This document shows positions 7,657 through 17,067 of a stretch of DNA of 64,000 nucleotides, in pieces. A program made the translations under genes and the position numbers. The notes below the pieces were generated by a model. That model was not told where the DNA came from, did no database searches, and saw only the letters and a list, made by a program, of their open reading frames with translations. Origin of the DNA: Hyphococcus aureus. GTDB taxonomy: Bacteria > Pseudomonadota > Alphaproteobacteria > Caulobacterales > Parvularculaceae. The stretch spans positions 930,001-994,000 of the forward strand of contig NZ_JBHRSH010000001.1 of assembly GCF_042643165.1 (NCBI RefSeq), given 5' to 3'. How positions within the stretch are numbered: the stretch's first letter is position 1; every line of letters begins with the position of its first letter.

Positions 7657-8435
7657 GGACGGCGGGCGACAAACAGGGTCTGGCCAAAAAACTCCACCGG
7701 CCCTTCAAGAATTTCCCAACCGTGAAAGAGGTGATTTCTGAGCCAGCTTTCGGGATGATACGCAACATAAGTGCGCGAACCTTCTTTGACGCGGCCGCGC
7801 ACCACCAGCTTCCCGGCGTCGAACCGCGCCTGTTCTTCCGGCAGGAGCTGGCCTGGCGCAAGATTGACGTGAAACGCGCCGAGAAAAATCCCGCCCGGCG
7901 CCAGCACGCGGGCGATGTCATGCATCCACGCGTCATGTGCTGCTTCGGACAGATGGGTGAACACCGACAGCGCATAAAGCGCATCGAAGGACGCCGCGGC
8001 GGCGGGCAAAGGCGGCATCAGGCCGTTGTGGAAAAACTGAGCGCCCTCAATATGATCCGCACACCACTGAACTGCATGTTCATTATAATCAAAACCCGTG
8101 CGTTGATATTGCGCCGGAAGGTGGCGCAGCACCCGCGCAAGCCCACATCCCCAATCGGCGACGCGCGGCGTATCCGTTTTCACATGCGCGTCAATCAGCC
8201 TGGTGAGCGCCGCGGCCGTTTCCCCGCCCGTCTTCCAGTAAAGATCGAAAGAAGTGTGGCGATACATATCATGCATCCACCACAGCGGCGGCGGGATAAA
8301 ATCAGGATGCGCCTCGCAAAACCGGGCGTTCTCCTTCGCGCTCGCCCATTTCGAGCGCATGTACCGCAACGCATCGAACGCAGGCAACAAACCGGCGGCG
8401 CGCGCAAGAGAAACAAGCCGCTGTTTCACAGCCAT
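7653..8435 (-). CDS. SAM-dependent class I methyltransferase
   Basis: A 260-aa protein with a Rossmann methyltransferase core: motif I VADWGCGLARVLRHL near residues 92-106, an acidic post-I residue in GFDYNEHAV, SFDALYALSVFTHL (motif IV region) and VLAPGGIFLGAFH (motif VI). The N-terminus (about 80 residues) contains WWMHDMYRHTSFDLYWKTG, typical of methyltransferases linked to surface polysaccharides, but no partner gene is nearby. Substrate unknown. The next gene upstream ends 15 bases away in the same direction. Confidence 0.85.
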   Translation of the reverse strand: MAVKQRLVSLARAAGLLPAFDALRYMRSKWASAKENARFCEAHPDFIPPPLWWMHDMYRHTSFDLYWKTGGETAAALTRLIDAHVKTDTPRVADWGCGLARVLRHLPAQYQRTGFDYNEHAVQWCADHIEGAQFFHNGLMPPLPAAAASFDALYALSVFTHLSEAAHDAWMHDIARVLAPGGIFLGAFHVNLAPGQLLPEEQARFDAGKLVVRGRVKEGSRTYVAYHPESWLRNHLFHGWEILEGPVEFFGQTLFVARRP

Positions 8436-8450
8436 TTCCAGAAAGCGATC

Positions 8451-9044
8451 TTAAACAACCTGACAGGCGCCGTCGAATTCCAGCCGGGGCGAGCGCGGGA
8501 AAAGGTTTTCTTCCGTGCCGTAACCGATATTGCAGAGGAAATTCGACTTGTAATTGGTGCCCGCGAAAAACTCCTTGTCAACGCCGGCATTATCAAAGCC
8601 GGACATGGGCCCGCAATCGAGCCCCAGCGCGCGCGCCGCAATCATGAAATAGGCGCCTTGCAAAGTGCCGTTGCGAAACGCCGTGGTTTTGATCAAGTCG
8701 TCATTCCCGGCGAACCAGCTTTTGGCGTCCGTATGCGGAAAAAGCTCAGGCAGCTTTTGATGAAACTCCATATCGTGCCCGATAATGACGCAGCACGGCG
8801 CGGCCATGGTTTTCGCCTTGTTTCCATCGCCGAGATGCGGCTCAAGCCGTTTCTTCGCTTCATCGGACGACACGAAGACAAACCGCGCCGGCGAACAATT
8901 GGCCGACGTCGGCCCCCATTTCATGAGGTCATAGACCGCCTGCATCAACGGCCGCGTCACCTTGCGCGCCTCCCAGCCATTATGGGTGCGCGCATCGCGG
9001 AAAATGATATCGAGGGCCTGGTCGTTGATCATCTTGTCGGACAT
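8451..9044 (-). CDS. Nitroreductase family protein, RutE / malonic semialdehyde reductase type
   Basis: A 197-aa FMN-dependent nitroreductase-fold protein. The N-terminal FRDARTHNGW and KWGPTSANCSPARFVFV (FMN-binding SxxNxxP-like region) match the RutE branch. That branch reduces malonic semialdehyde to 3-hydroxypropionate in pyrimidine catabolism, or acts on related aldehydes and enones. No other rut genes are in the window, so the physiological substrate is open. The gene lies between dodecin and the methyltransferase on the same strand, with short gaps. Confidence 0.82.
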   Translation of the reverse strand: MSDKMINDQALDIIFRDARTHNGWEARKVTRPLMQAVYDLMKWGPTSANCSPARFVFVSSDEAKKRLEPHLGDGNKAKTMAAPCCVIIGHDMEFHQKLPELFPHTDAKSWFAGNDDLIKTTAFRNGTLQGAYFMIAARALGLDCGPMSGFDNAGVDKEFFAGTNYKSNFLCNIGYGTEENLFPRSPRLEFDGACQVV

Positions 9045-9086
9045 GAGGGGCTTGCTCCATGGGCTCGGTCGTTGCCACCCTTCATG

Positions 9087-9296
9087 CTATTTTTCATAGC
9101 GAAAGCCAAGCTCCAGCGCGACCTGATAATAGGCGACCTTGTCATCATCAATCAGGCCGCGGGTTTCAGTGACTTCAAACCAGTCGAGATTTTTCAGCGT
9201 TTTCGACGCTGTCGCGATGGCGTTATGGATCGCGTCCTCGATCGAGGTTTTCGAGGTTCCGACGACCTTGCTGACGGCGTAGACATTATCTGACAT
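9087..9296 (-). CDS. Dodecin family flavin-binding protein
   Basis: A 69-aa protein matching dodecin throughout: VYAVSKVVGTS at the N-terminus, SIEDAIHNAIATASKTLKNL (the single helix), DWFEVTETRG with the conserved flavin-stacking Trp, and a final strand YYQVALELGF. Dodecins form 12-meric shells that store and protect flavins. The neighbouring nitroreductase is a likely FMN enzyme, so a flavin link is plausible. The gene lies 42 bases upstream of it. Confidence 0.93.
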   Translation of the reverse strand: MSDNVYAVSKVVGTSKTSIEDAIHNAIATASKTLKNLDWFEVTETRGLIDDDKVAYYQVALELGFRYEK

Positions 9297-9394
9297 GAGG
9301 CGTTCCTTTCGGTTCTAAGGCGCACATCCGGCGCGCCAGATAAGGAACACTTGACCGCCCGCCGGGGTTCAGCCCGCCGGGTGAAGAACAGGCG

Positions 9395-9979
9395 TTACGC
9401 CGCCTCGACGCGCGCAACCTCTGGCACATAATGCTTCAGCATGTTCTCGATGCCGTTTTTGAGGGTCAGCGTCGAGGACGGACACCCCGAACAGGCGCCT
9501 TGCATGGAGAGAAACACAACGCCGGTGCGCGGTTCATAATGCTTGAACACGATATCACCGCCATCGGCCGCCACAGCGGGACGAACGCGGGTCTCGATCA
9601 ATTCAACGATCTGTTCGACGATTTCGCGATCCTCACCCTCATAATCCTCGAGCGGCGTCGCCAGAGATGACGATTGCGCGCCGGCGCCCTCAGCCAATAC
9701 AGGCAGGCCGGCAGTGAAGAAATCCGCGATAGCGCCGAGCAGCGCCGGCTTGATATGCATCCATTCAACGGCCTCGGCCTTGGTAACGGTGACGAAGTCG
9801 GCGCCGAGATAGATCCCCATGACCCCGTCCGTTTCGAACAGCATGGCCGCAAGCGGCGAGGCCGCCGCCGCCTCAAGGGTCGGGAAGTCGATCCCCAGCG
9901 CGCCATGGCCAAGCACGGCCTGTCCGGGCAGGAACTTCATGGATTGCGGGTTCGGGGTGTCTTCGGTCTGGATGAACAT
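9395..9979 (-). CDS. NifU family Fe-S cluster scaffold (Nfu type)
   Basis: The start is set at the ATG at 9979 (MFIQTEDTPNPQSMKF), the conserved N-terminus of Nfu proteins; a GTG six codons upstream is the alternative. The 194-aa product has the Nfu_N domain (residues 1-90) and the NifU C-terminal domain, with the cluster-binding CxxC in GACSGCPSSTLTLKNGIE near residue 165. It transfers assembled Fe-S clusters to apoproteins in the cytoplasm. Length equals that of typical alphaproteobacterial and mitochondrial NFU1 proteins. Confidence 0.94.
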   Translation of the reverse strand: MFIQTEDTPNPQSMKFLPGQAVLGHGALGIDFPTLEAAAASPLAAMLFETDGVMGIYLGADFVTVTKAEAVEWMHIKPALLGAIADFFTAGLPVLAEGAGAQSSSLATPLEDYEGEDREIVEQIVELIETRVRPAVAADGGDIVFKHYEPRTGVVFLSMQGACSGCPSSTLTLKNGIENMLKHYVPEVARVEAA

Positions 9980-10212
9980 GGCGGACGTTTCTTTCACTGT
10001 GGACTTGCCCCTTAATTAGGTCAGCCGAGGCCTTTATACAACGCCGCCGAGGCCAGCTGCGAACACAATGGCGCTGACACGCATCGCGCTATTTTCACCT
10101 ACGCTGATAAAGTGTTTTTAGTGTCTTCTCCCAAATTGGGACGACTCTCAATTTAGCGCTGGCCAATATAGATCATGGTTAATACTATCTCCTCGCTGAA
10201 GGGGAGTCCGCT

Positions 10213-11547
10213 ATGCTTGATGAGCACAATGCCGAGGAAGAGGACTCCGGAGACAAGGATCCACGCGGTTTCCCGACCGAACGGCTTCCCGATCCGGAAA
10301 CGAACGCTGCGCACCGGGCCCCAAATGAAGCCGACACCACCCGCTCCATGCGCTCGCGTAATCGCGGCCGGCTCCCCTTGTCAGCCAAGCGCTGGCGCCT
10401 CGCGCAATCTTTCGTAACGCGCGGTGAAAAGTGCGGCGGCTATTACACCTTCCGCGAGGACATGGACGTGCCGCGAGAACCTCAGGATCTCGAAGTGTTC
10501 AAGGATTTCAATTCCTACGATCCCGATCTGCACCGCTATTTCAATTTCCGGATCGATTATTTTCCCGGCTATGAAGCCAGGGCGAGCCTGCTCGACTGGA
10601 ACGCGCGCACCTGGTTCGCGGATATTAATGACGAAATGATGGAAGCGAAGTTTCCGCGCGACATGTCGCTTAGAGCCTGCATTTCCGCATATCACATCAC
10701 CGTTCGTAAAAATCAGGCGACAAACATTCGCCGCAAACGGCTTTTTCAGTTTGCGGGCTCCTTTGCCATGCTGACGCCAGCCCTCGCGCTCTCTTTGTTT
10801 CAGGATGCGCTGCTGCCAGACGCGCTCGTTAAAGGCGGACAGAAGGCGTTGCTCTCTTTCGGGCCGCAATCCATGGCCTTTTTCGGCGTATTGGCTCTCT
10901 TTCTCCTGATCGGTTTTCTTGTCACTCGCATCACGATCGGCATCACCACAACCCATATGACATCGGCGTTTCGCGGCAATGCAAAGGATCTGAACGCGAA
11001 GTTGCAGCGGCGCATGAACACGCTCCGGCAGAATTATACCCGGTTCTACAAGGCGATTGCCGAAGAGGAATTTTCCGGGCGCGATTCCGACGGCGCCGAA
11101 TGGACAGATCGCGCAAAGTGGTGGGCGCGTCTCGCGATGTGGATGCCCAAGCGGATCGAGTATCTGGAGAAGTTCCTTCAATCGGAAATGCAGCGTATTC
11201 GCGTATTCCGGATCTGGACGGATGCTCTGGGAAATCTTTCGGCGACCCTGACATGGCTTGCCTGCGCGGCTGCCATGTTGATTGTCGCGCAGATATCCGG
11301 CGTTTCAAACGCGCCTTTCCTGGCGGCTACCATATTGGGGCTCTCTGGCTCAGCCTTGTTGGCGGTCATGTCGACACAGGCGAAATTTTCGCTCGACAAC
11401 AAGTTGATCCGCCGCTGGATCGGCGACGATGACTGGCCTCGTTTTTCCGGTATCGGGCTTGATGTCGATTTCGGCGAAATCATCCGCCGCGACAAGGACC
11501 GCATCCGTCAGGAAAAACTGCGCGGCGGCGGCTTCGGTCAGAACTAA
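10213..11547 (+). CDS. Unknown membrane protein with four predicted helices
   Basis: ATG at 10213 follows GGGGAG. The 444-aa product begins with an acidic, disordered-looking stretch of about 60 residues. A soluble part follows (YYTFREDMDVPREPQDLEVF, then FFxFRIDYFPGYEAR-like text), then two hydrophobic segments near 180-240 (FAGSFAMLTPALALSLF and FGVLALFLLIGFLVT). A charged 100-residue loop separates these from a second pair near 340-395 (LSATLTWLACAAAMLIVA and FLAATILGLSGSALLAV). The C-terminus is basic. I do not recognise the family. The four-segment layout with a large cytoplasmic loop resembles SLATT-like proteins, but no signature proves this. Confidence 0.75.
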   Translation: MLDEHNAEEEDSGDKDPRGFPTERLPDPETNAAHRAPNEADTTRSMRSRNRGRLPLSAKRWRLAQSFVTRGEKCGGYYTFREDMDVPREPQDLEVFKDFNSYDPDLHRYFNFRIDYFPGYEARASLLDWNARTWFADINDEMMEAKFPRDMSLRACISAYHITVRKNQATNIRRKRLFQFAGSFAMLTPALALSLFQDALLPDALVKGGQKALLSFGPQSMAFFGVLALFLLIGFLVTRITIGITTTHMTSAFRGNAKDLNAKLQRRMNTLRQNYTRFYKAIAEEEFSGRDSDGAEWTDRAKWWARLAMWMPKRIEYLEKFLQSEMQRIRVFRIWTDALGNLSATLTWLACAAAMLIVAQISGVSNAPFLAATILGLSGSALLAVMSTQAKFSLDNKLIRRWIGDDDWPRFSGIGLDVDFGEIIRRDKDRIRQEKLRGGGFGQN

Positions 11548-11671
11548 CAATCAGTCCCGGCCGCCCGCGACCTAATTCATTGAATTCCGGATTCCTCGCC
11601 CTGCAGGATTGCAGGGGCTTGGCGAGCCGCGTATGCCTCGGCGATACACCAGAACAGCGGAAAACGCCCCC

Positions 11672-13966
11672 ATGGACGAAAGCTCGACCAAATACACCGA
11701 TCAGGAAGCCCTCGATTTTCACAGCCGCGGCAAGCCGGGCAAGCTGGAAATCACGCCGACCAAGCCGATGTCGACCCAGCGAGACCTGTCGCTCGCCTAT
11801 TCTCCGGGCGTCGCTGCGCCGGTCCGCGCCATCGCAGAGGATCCGGATAAGGCTTACGATTACACCTCCAAGGGCAATATGGTGGCCGTCATTTCCAACG
11901 GCACGGCGATCCTCGGCATGGGCGATCTTGGCGCGCTGGCGTCGAAGCCGGTGATGGAAGGCAAGTCGGTTCTGTTCAAACGCTTTGCCGACATCGACTC
12001 CGTCGATATCGAAGTAGACACCAAAGACCCCGAAGCCTTTATCAACGCGGTTCGTTATCTCGGGCCCGCTTTCGGCGGCATCAATCTCGAAGACATCGCC
12101 GCGCCCGAAAGCTTCATGATCGAGCAGCGCCTCAAAGAGCTGATGGATATCCCCGTCTTTCATGACGACCAACACGGTACGGCGATCATCGCCGCAGCGG
12201 GTCTTCTCAATGCGCTCGACGTCACCGGCAAGTCTATCAAGGACATCAAGGTCGCGGTTTCCGGCGCCGGCTCGTCGGCCCTTTCCGTCATCGGGCTGAT
12301 CAAGGCCATGGGTCTGCCTCATGAAAACGCCTTTGTCTGCGACTCCAAAGGCATCCTGACCAAGGGCCGCCAGCTCGATCAGTGGCGCTCGGCCCATGCG
12401 GTGGAGACCGACAAGAAAAGCCTCGCCGACGCCATGGACGGCGCCGATGTTGTCATTGGCCTTTCCGTCGCCGGCGCGATCTCCCAAAGCATGATCAAAT
12501 CCATGGCGAAGAACCCCATCGTCTTTGTCATGGCGAACCCGAATCCGGAAATAACCCCCGAAGATATTCAGGCGGTGCGCGACGACGCGATCATCGCCAC
12601 CGGGCGCTCGGATTATCCGAACCAGGTGAACAATGTTCTGGGCTTTCCTTATATTTTCCGCGGCGCGCTCGACGCCCGCGCGCGCACCATCAATGAAGAA
12701 ATGAAAATCGCCTGCGCCCAGGCGCTTGCCAAGCTCGCCCGTGAAGACGTGCCTGACGAAGTCGCCGCCGCCTATGGCAAGCGCCTCAAATACGGTCCGG
12801 GCTATATCATCCCGGCGCCGTTCGACCCGCGCCTGATTTCGGAGATTCCCCCCGCCGTCGCCAAGGCAGCCGTCGATAGCGGCGTCGCGCGCAAACCGAT
12901 TGAAGATTTTACGAAATACAAAAACACCCTCGCCGCAAGGCTCGACCCCGCCGCCTCCTTCCTGCAGCGCATCTACTCATCGCTGCGCGCCGCCGAAACG
13001 CCAAAGCGCGTCGTCTTCCCTGAAGGCGAAGAAGAATCGGTCATTCGCGCCGCATACGGCTTCCAGCAGGAAAAGCTTGGCAAGGCGATCCTGATCGGGC
13101 GCGAGGAATATATCCGTCAGGGACTGAAAGACGCGGGCCTGCCCGAAGACGCGGATTTCGAGATCCACCATTCGCGCACCGCCAAACATAGCGATCTTTA
13201 TACGGAATACCTCTACAAGCGTCTTCAGCGCAAAGGCTACCTTCACCGCGACGCCGTGCGCCTCGTGAACACGGACCGAAATGTCTATGGAGCCTGCATG
13301 CTCGCCCATGGGCACGCCGACGGCATGGTGACAGGCGTCACCCGGCATTATGATGTCGCCTTGTCGAATGTCCGCCTCGCGCTCGACTCCCGCCCCGGCG
13401 AACGCATGATCGGCGTCTCCATCATTCTGACCAAGAACCGCACGCTTTTTGTCGCCGACACAAATGTCACCGAACTTCCCGGCCCGGAAGACCTTGCGGA
13501 AATCGCCATGCAGGTGGCCCATGCGGCGCGCCATCTTGGTTTCCCGCCAAAGGTCGCGTTCGTTTCCTATTCGAATTTCGGCAATCCCGATACGGAGCAT
13601 TCGCGCCGGGTCGCAGGCGCTGTGGAAATTCTCGACAAGCGCATTGATGTCGACTTTGAATATGAAGGCGAGATGACGCCGCGCATGGCGCTGAATGAAA
13701 ATGTGCGCGGGATTTATCCGTTCTCACGACTCAAAGGCGAAGCCAATGTGCTGATCACGCCGGGCGTTCATTCCGCTGCGATCTCAACCAAGCTTCTTGG
13801 CGAAGTCGGCGGCGCTCTGGTGCTCGGACCTGTTCTCATCGGCCTTGAACGGCCAGTGCAGATTGCGCAGGTCGGCGCGCCCGTGGGCGATCTGGTCACT
13901 CTGGCGGCGATGGCGGCGTATGAGCTTGACGCCGAGCACCGCAACTGGGCTGAAAAGACCGCTTAA
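11672..13966 (+). CDS. maeB: NADP-dependent malic enzyme with C-terminal phosphotransacetylase domain
   Basis: Start at ATG 11672 (MDESSTKYTDQEALDFHS), the usual MaeB N-terminus; upstream codons do not fit the family. The 764-aa protein has a malic enzyme half (residues 1-430) with SLAYSPGVAAP, FHDDQHGTAIIAAAGLLNAL (metal and substrate region), VSGAGSSALSVIGL (NAD(P) fold) and VMANPNPEITPEDI. The remaining 330 residues are a phosphate acetyltransferase-like domain (VVFPEGEEESVIRAA, VTGVTRHYDVAL) that in MaeB is regulatory, binding acetyl-CoA. It decarboxylates malate to pyruvate. Monocistronic by spacing. Confidence 0.96.
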   Translation: MDESSTKYTDQEALDFHSRGKPGKLEITPTKPMSTQRDLSLAYSPGVAAPVRAIAEDPDKAYDYTSKGNMVAVISNGTAILGMGDLGALASKPVMEGKSVLFKRFADIDSVDIEVDTKDPEAFINAVRYLGPAFGGINLEDIAAPESFMIEQRLKELMDIPVFHDDQHGTAIIAAAGLLNALDVTGKSIKDIKVAVSGAGSSALSVIGLIKAMGLPHENAFVCDSKGILTKGRQLDQWRSAHAVETDKKSLADAMDGADVVIGLSVAGAISQSMIKSMAKNPIVFVMANPNPEITPEDIQAVRDDAIIATGRSDYPNQVNNVLGFPYIFRGALDARARTINEEMKIACAQALAKLAREDVPDEVAAAYGKRLKYGPGYIIPAPFDPRLISEIPPAVAKAAVDSGVARKPIEDFTKYKNTLAARLDPAASFLQRIYSSLRAAETPKRVVFPEGEEESVIRAAYGFQQEKLGKAILIGREEYIRQGLKDAGLPEDADFEIHHSRTAKHSDLYTEYLYKRLQRKGYLHRDAVRLVNTDRNVYGACMLAHGHADGMVTGVTRHYDVALSNVRLALDSRPGERMIGVSIILTKNRTLFVADTNVTELPGPEDLAEIAMQVAHAARHLGFPPKVAFVSYSNFGNPDTEHSRRVAGAVEILDKRIDVDFEYEGEMTPRMALNENVRGIYPFSRLKGEANVLITPGVHSAAISTKLLGEVGGALVLGPVLIGLERPVQIAQVGAPVGDLVTLAAMAAYELDAEHRNWAEKTA

Positions 13967-14224
13967 GCGCATTTGGCAGTTTGTGCGCGACTGGCGCACA
14001 GATCTGTCATTAAATCTTCTTAAACGCACCTCGTTCGCTTTTTACGAAGTAATTTTCGACGAACCGTTCAACGCACGCGGCGAAACGGCTTTCAAAAAAT
14101 CATCCGTATTCCTATTATATTTTCATCAAGGCCAAGGACGCGTGAGTGCGATCCGGCGGCCTTGTGGCCGCGGGGCGCGGGTCAGTTTCAACAACAAAGG
14201 CGAAATCGCCAAAGGAGAAACCCC

Positions 14225-14560
14225 ATGCCCCTTAACTCAAACGCTTTCAAAACTATTGCTATCGCCGCTGTTTCCAGCTTTGCCATTCTTGGCGCCGCAC
14301 ATGCGGGCGATCATGCCGAATTCAGCTACAAGCAGAGCGAACTGCAATCAACCGCCAGCCTAGGCAGTCTGTACAAGCGCATTGAAAATCGCGCCGAAAG
14401 CGTCTGCGGCGCCGATGCCGCCCGCGCGCTCTACGCGAAGCAATCCGCGGCGCAATGCGAAGCGACCCTCGTCGAGGACTGGATCGCGGGCATCAACGAT
14501 TCCCGCCTCAACAGAATGCATGCGCAAAATGGCGCGTCTCAATTTGCGTCGGCGAAATAG
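14225..14560 (+). CDS. UrcA family protein, exported
   Basis: ATG at 14225 follows AAAGGAGAA. The 111-aa product has a signal peptide (IAIAAVSSFAILGAAHAG, cleavage near residue 27), then the UrcA pattern: FSYKQSELQSTASL, LYKRIENRAESVCG and AAQCEATLVEDWI, with two conserved cysteines that could form a disulfide. UrcA proteins are small periplasmic proteins of unknown function, frequent in Sphingomonadales, Caulobacterales and relatives. The 258 bases upstream are AT-richer than average and probably hold the promoter. Confidence 0.88.
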   Translation: MPLNSNAFKTIAIAAVSSFAILGAAHAGDHAEFSYKQSELQSTASLGSLYKRIENRAESVCGADAARALYAKQSAAQCEATLVEDWIAGINDSRLNRMHAQNGASQFASAK

Positions 14561-14700
14561 GCCGGCGCAGGCTTCGTCAGCCTTGCAATAAAAAGACTAT
14601 AGTCGCCGTGTGGGGAGCCTCCGAGCCTTGCCTGGCGACGCTGAAACGCTGGCGGCAGACGGCGTTTTCCGATCGCAAGCTGGCGAAGCCGCCCCATTTA

Positions 14701-15510
14701 TCAACTCTGTTTCTTGCGAAACCGCGCTGACTGGTTCTTGACCATTCGCTCTGCGACAGAGCGCGGCAGCGTGCGCGCCAGCCAGGCGGCGAATTTGTTC
14801 CAAGCGCCCGGCACATAAACGGCGCGCTTGTTTTCAACCGCCTCAATCGCGCCCTCGACCACCGGCTCGGCTTCCATGAACATGTATTTTGGCAGCTGCG
14901 AGACCAGCCCGCGCGTGTTGTTCACATCATGGAATTCCGAATAGGTGAAACCCGGACACAGCGCCGTGGAATGCACGCCCATCCCATCGCATTCCGCCGC
15001 AATCGACTGCGCGAAGCTGACAAGAAACGCCTTTGACGGTCCATAAAGCGTATGCCCCGCCGAGCCGGGAACAAGCCCCGCAAGTGAAGCCACCTGAATG
15101 ATGCGCCCGAAGTCTCGCTCCAGCATGCCGGGCAGAAAATGCCGCGTCATCTGCGCATAGGACGTCACCATCAACTCCAGAAAGGCGCGATGTTGCGCCC
15201 AGTCATTCTCGGTATAGGCGCCGGGCATGCCGAAGCCCGCATTGTTCACGAGGATGTCGACCGGCGTTCCTTCCGCCGACAGCGCATCGAAAATCATCTG
15301 CGGCGCGGAGGGCTCCGAAAGATCGGCTGCGAGGATGCGGGTCTTGACGCCATGAGCCTTTTCAAGCTCGCCAGCGAGGTCCTTGAGGCGGTCTTCGCGC
15401 CGCGCCACGAGAATGATATTGGCGCCTCTCGCGGCGTAGGATCGCGCAAAAGTCGCGCCGATGCCCGCCGAAGCGCCCGTGATCAGCGCCCATTTTCCGT
15501 TATACTTCAT
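14701..15510 (-). CDS. SDR family NAD(P)-dependent oxidoreductase
   Basis: The start at 15510 (MKYNGKW) has AAGGA 8 bases upstream; an in-frame ATG three codons earlier lacks one. The 269-aa classical short-chain dehydrogenase has the cofactor motif TGASAGIGATFARSY and NNAG in LVNNAGFGM. The catalytic Ser is in VASLAGLVPG, and Tyr/Lys are in YGPSKAFLVSFAQ. Arg at the end of the second strand (VARREDRL) favours NADP(H). This DltE/YdfG-like subgroup acts on lipids or small aldehydes and ketones. Substrate unknown, and the gene stands alone. Confidence 0.88.
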   Translation of the reverse strand: MKYNGKWALITGASAGIGATFARSYAARGANIILVARREDRLKDLAGELEKAHGVKTRILAADLSEPSAPQMIFDALSAEGTPVDILVNNAGFGMPGAYTENDWAQHRAFLELMVTSYAQMTRHFLPGMLERDFGRIIQVASLAGLVPGSAGHTLYGPSKAFLVSFAQSIAAECDGMGVHSTALCPGFTYSEFHDVNNTRGLVSQLPKYMFMEAEPVVEGAIEAVENKRAVYVPGAWNKFAAWLARTLPRSVAERMVKNQSARFRKKQS

Positions 15511-15712
15511 GGCGTCCATCCTTGCCCAATGCCAGCCTCAGTAAGACAGCCTGTCTAGATTGATCCGCACAGGCGGTCCATGAAAACGCTCAGGGTTAAC
15601 GTCTGACCATGCCGTAGCATGGAGCTTGCATGGTAAACTGCGCCGCCGCCTGATATTTCCTTGCCCCCGGAAGAGGGACTATCATCGGCGGCGAAAGGAT
15701 GATGGAACGGCC

Positions 15713-16072
15713 ATGGACAGCATCGAATTTTTCCTGATCGTCGCGAGTTTCGCCGTCGTTATCATCTGGTATCTACGCAACGCCGAGGCCCGTTCCGATG
15801 GCCTTTTGGGGCTTCTCGCGCTCAAGGATGATCCCGATCTCGTCAAACATGGCCGTCGCCCCTCATATCGCCTGAAAGATCGCACGGCGCGCAAACCGGC
15901 TGGACTGCGTGACAGCCGCGAAGCGCAGAAGTCCGTCGCGACATACACCCAGAAAGATGACGATGAGGCGATGCGGCGCCGTTTTCGCCGTCAGGACGAG
16001 GCGCGCTACCGCGTCAAAGACAAGGCTGCGAAATTCAAACCGGCGAAAGACCGAACGGCTCCGAGCGATTAG
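15713..16072 (+). CDS. Single-helix membrane protein with basic cytoplasmic tail, hypothetical
   Basis: ATG at 15713 (MDSIEFFLIVASFAVV) is preceded by GGAACGG. The 119-aa protein has one N-terminal transmembrane segment (residues 5-20). A GLLGLLALKDDPDL stretch follows, then a long Lys/Arg-rich tail with repeated RxRRQDEARYRVKDKAAKFK text. No known domain. It resembles small membrane-tethered hypothetical proteins. The stop overlaps that of the convergent permease by four bases. Confidence 0.65.
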   Translation: MDSIEFFLIVASFAVVIIWYLRNAEARSDGLLGLLALKDDPDLVKHGRRPSYRLKDRTARKPAGLRDSREAQKSVATYTQKDDDEAMRRRFRRQDEARYRVKDKAAKFKPAKDRTAPSD

Positions 16073-17067
16073 CCGGCGAGTGACTGCGCCACAAAAGGCA
16101 AGCCAAGCGCCAGCACAACGCTGATGATGATGCCGACCGTCGCCTTGCCAATGTCGGTCAGAACGATTTTCGCCGTGTCGCCGGGCGAGCGGATTTTATC
16201 CAGCGTCGCGATGGCGAATTCCCGGCCGGCGATCAGCCCCAGAAACACCCAGGTCGTCGACATCGGGATATTGTTCACTTCCTTGAAGTAGAAAAGCAGC
16301 GACGCATAGGTGAAATCGATAATCGTCGCCGAGCGAATATCGGTGACGTTCGTTTTCGACTTCAGCACTTTCTGCACCGGACCGCCGCCATTCCAGAAGG
16401 TGTAGGCGAGCAGAACAATAATGCCGCCGATGGCGATGCTGGCTTCATAAGGGTTGAGGGCAGGCGCGCCCGACGCATCGACGCCCCGCGGCAGGAAAAT
16501 GAAGATGTTGGCGAAATCCTGCATCAGCCAGACAGACCAGAGATAGCCCGTGGATATCCATTGCAGCAACACCCAGACAGGCGCGTGTTGCTGTTCGGCG
16601 GTTTTCAAAAACCAGCGCTCCAGCGTCGGCGCCAGCGCCACATAGATAACGCCGCCGGTTACGAAAGCGACGGCGTAACCCATCAGCGACTTGATCAGCA
16701 TGGAATACATGCCGTCGAGCGTCGCGAAGATCGACAGGATCATGAAGCTCGTCGAAACCGGAATGCCGAGCCGCGTGATGATGACCAGCACTAACGGCGG
16801 AATTGCGTAATACCAGGTTGGCTGCAGGATCGGATATTTCTCTACATTGTTGAGACGCCCATAGGACGGGTCCCCGCCATTGGTGATGTAGCCATAGGCG
16901 AAGACAATCACGAGCACGGTGGAGGCGAACAGAAACAGCGCCCACCAGGGAAGGCGGCGGTTTGAATTGATAAAGGTGCCGAGGGTCTGCAGCGCGTCAT
17001 TGCCGACGACCGCATAGGCTGCGAAAGCAAAGCCGATGGCGGCCCAAAATCCGATATCAATATCCAT
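16069..17067 (-). CDS. PiT-like inorganic phosphate transporter family permease, divergent
   Basis: Start at ATG 17067 (MDIDIGFWAAIGFAF). The 332-aa, roughly ten-helix membrane protein shows two PHO4/PiT-type half repeats. The first has VVGNDALQTLGTFINSN, then LGIPVSTSFMILSIF. The second has NNIPMSTTWVFLGLIAGRE. PiT carriers use paired GANDVANx and G-x-P-x-STTH motifs. Here the first is reduced to GNDALQ and the His of both STTH motifs is replaced (STSF, STTW). The substrate may therefore not be phosphate. No regulator or PhoU-like partner is adjacent. Confidence 0.68.
   Translation of the reverse strand: MDIDIGFWAAIGFAFAAYAVVGNDALQTLGTFINSNRRLPWWALFLFASTVLVIVFAYGYITNGGDPSYGRLNNVEKYPILQPTWYYAIPPLVLVIITRLGIPVSTSFMILSIFATLDGMYSMLIKSLMGYAVAFVTGGVIYVALAPTLERWFLKTAEQQHAPVWVLLQWISTGYLWSVWLMQDFANIFIFLPRGVDASGAPALNPYEASIAIGGIIVLLAYTFWNGGGPVQKVLKSKTNVTDIRSATIIDFTYASLLFYFKEVNNIPMSTTWVFLGLIAGREFAIATLDKIRSPGDTAKIVLTDIGKATVGIIISVVLALGLPFVAQSLAG

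Noticed and set aside
7722..9293. A 523-codon open frame on the plus strand
   Set aside because: It lies antisense to three recognisable genes (methyltransferase, nitroreductase, dodecin). Its product is Arg/His-rich with no domain, a by-product of GC-rich codon use.
9358..9383. GC-rich repeated CCCGCCGGG motif between dodecin and nfu
   Set aside because: It is a short direct repeat in GC-rich sequence without a T-run. I found no support for a terminator or a mobile element.
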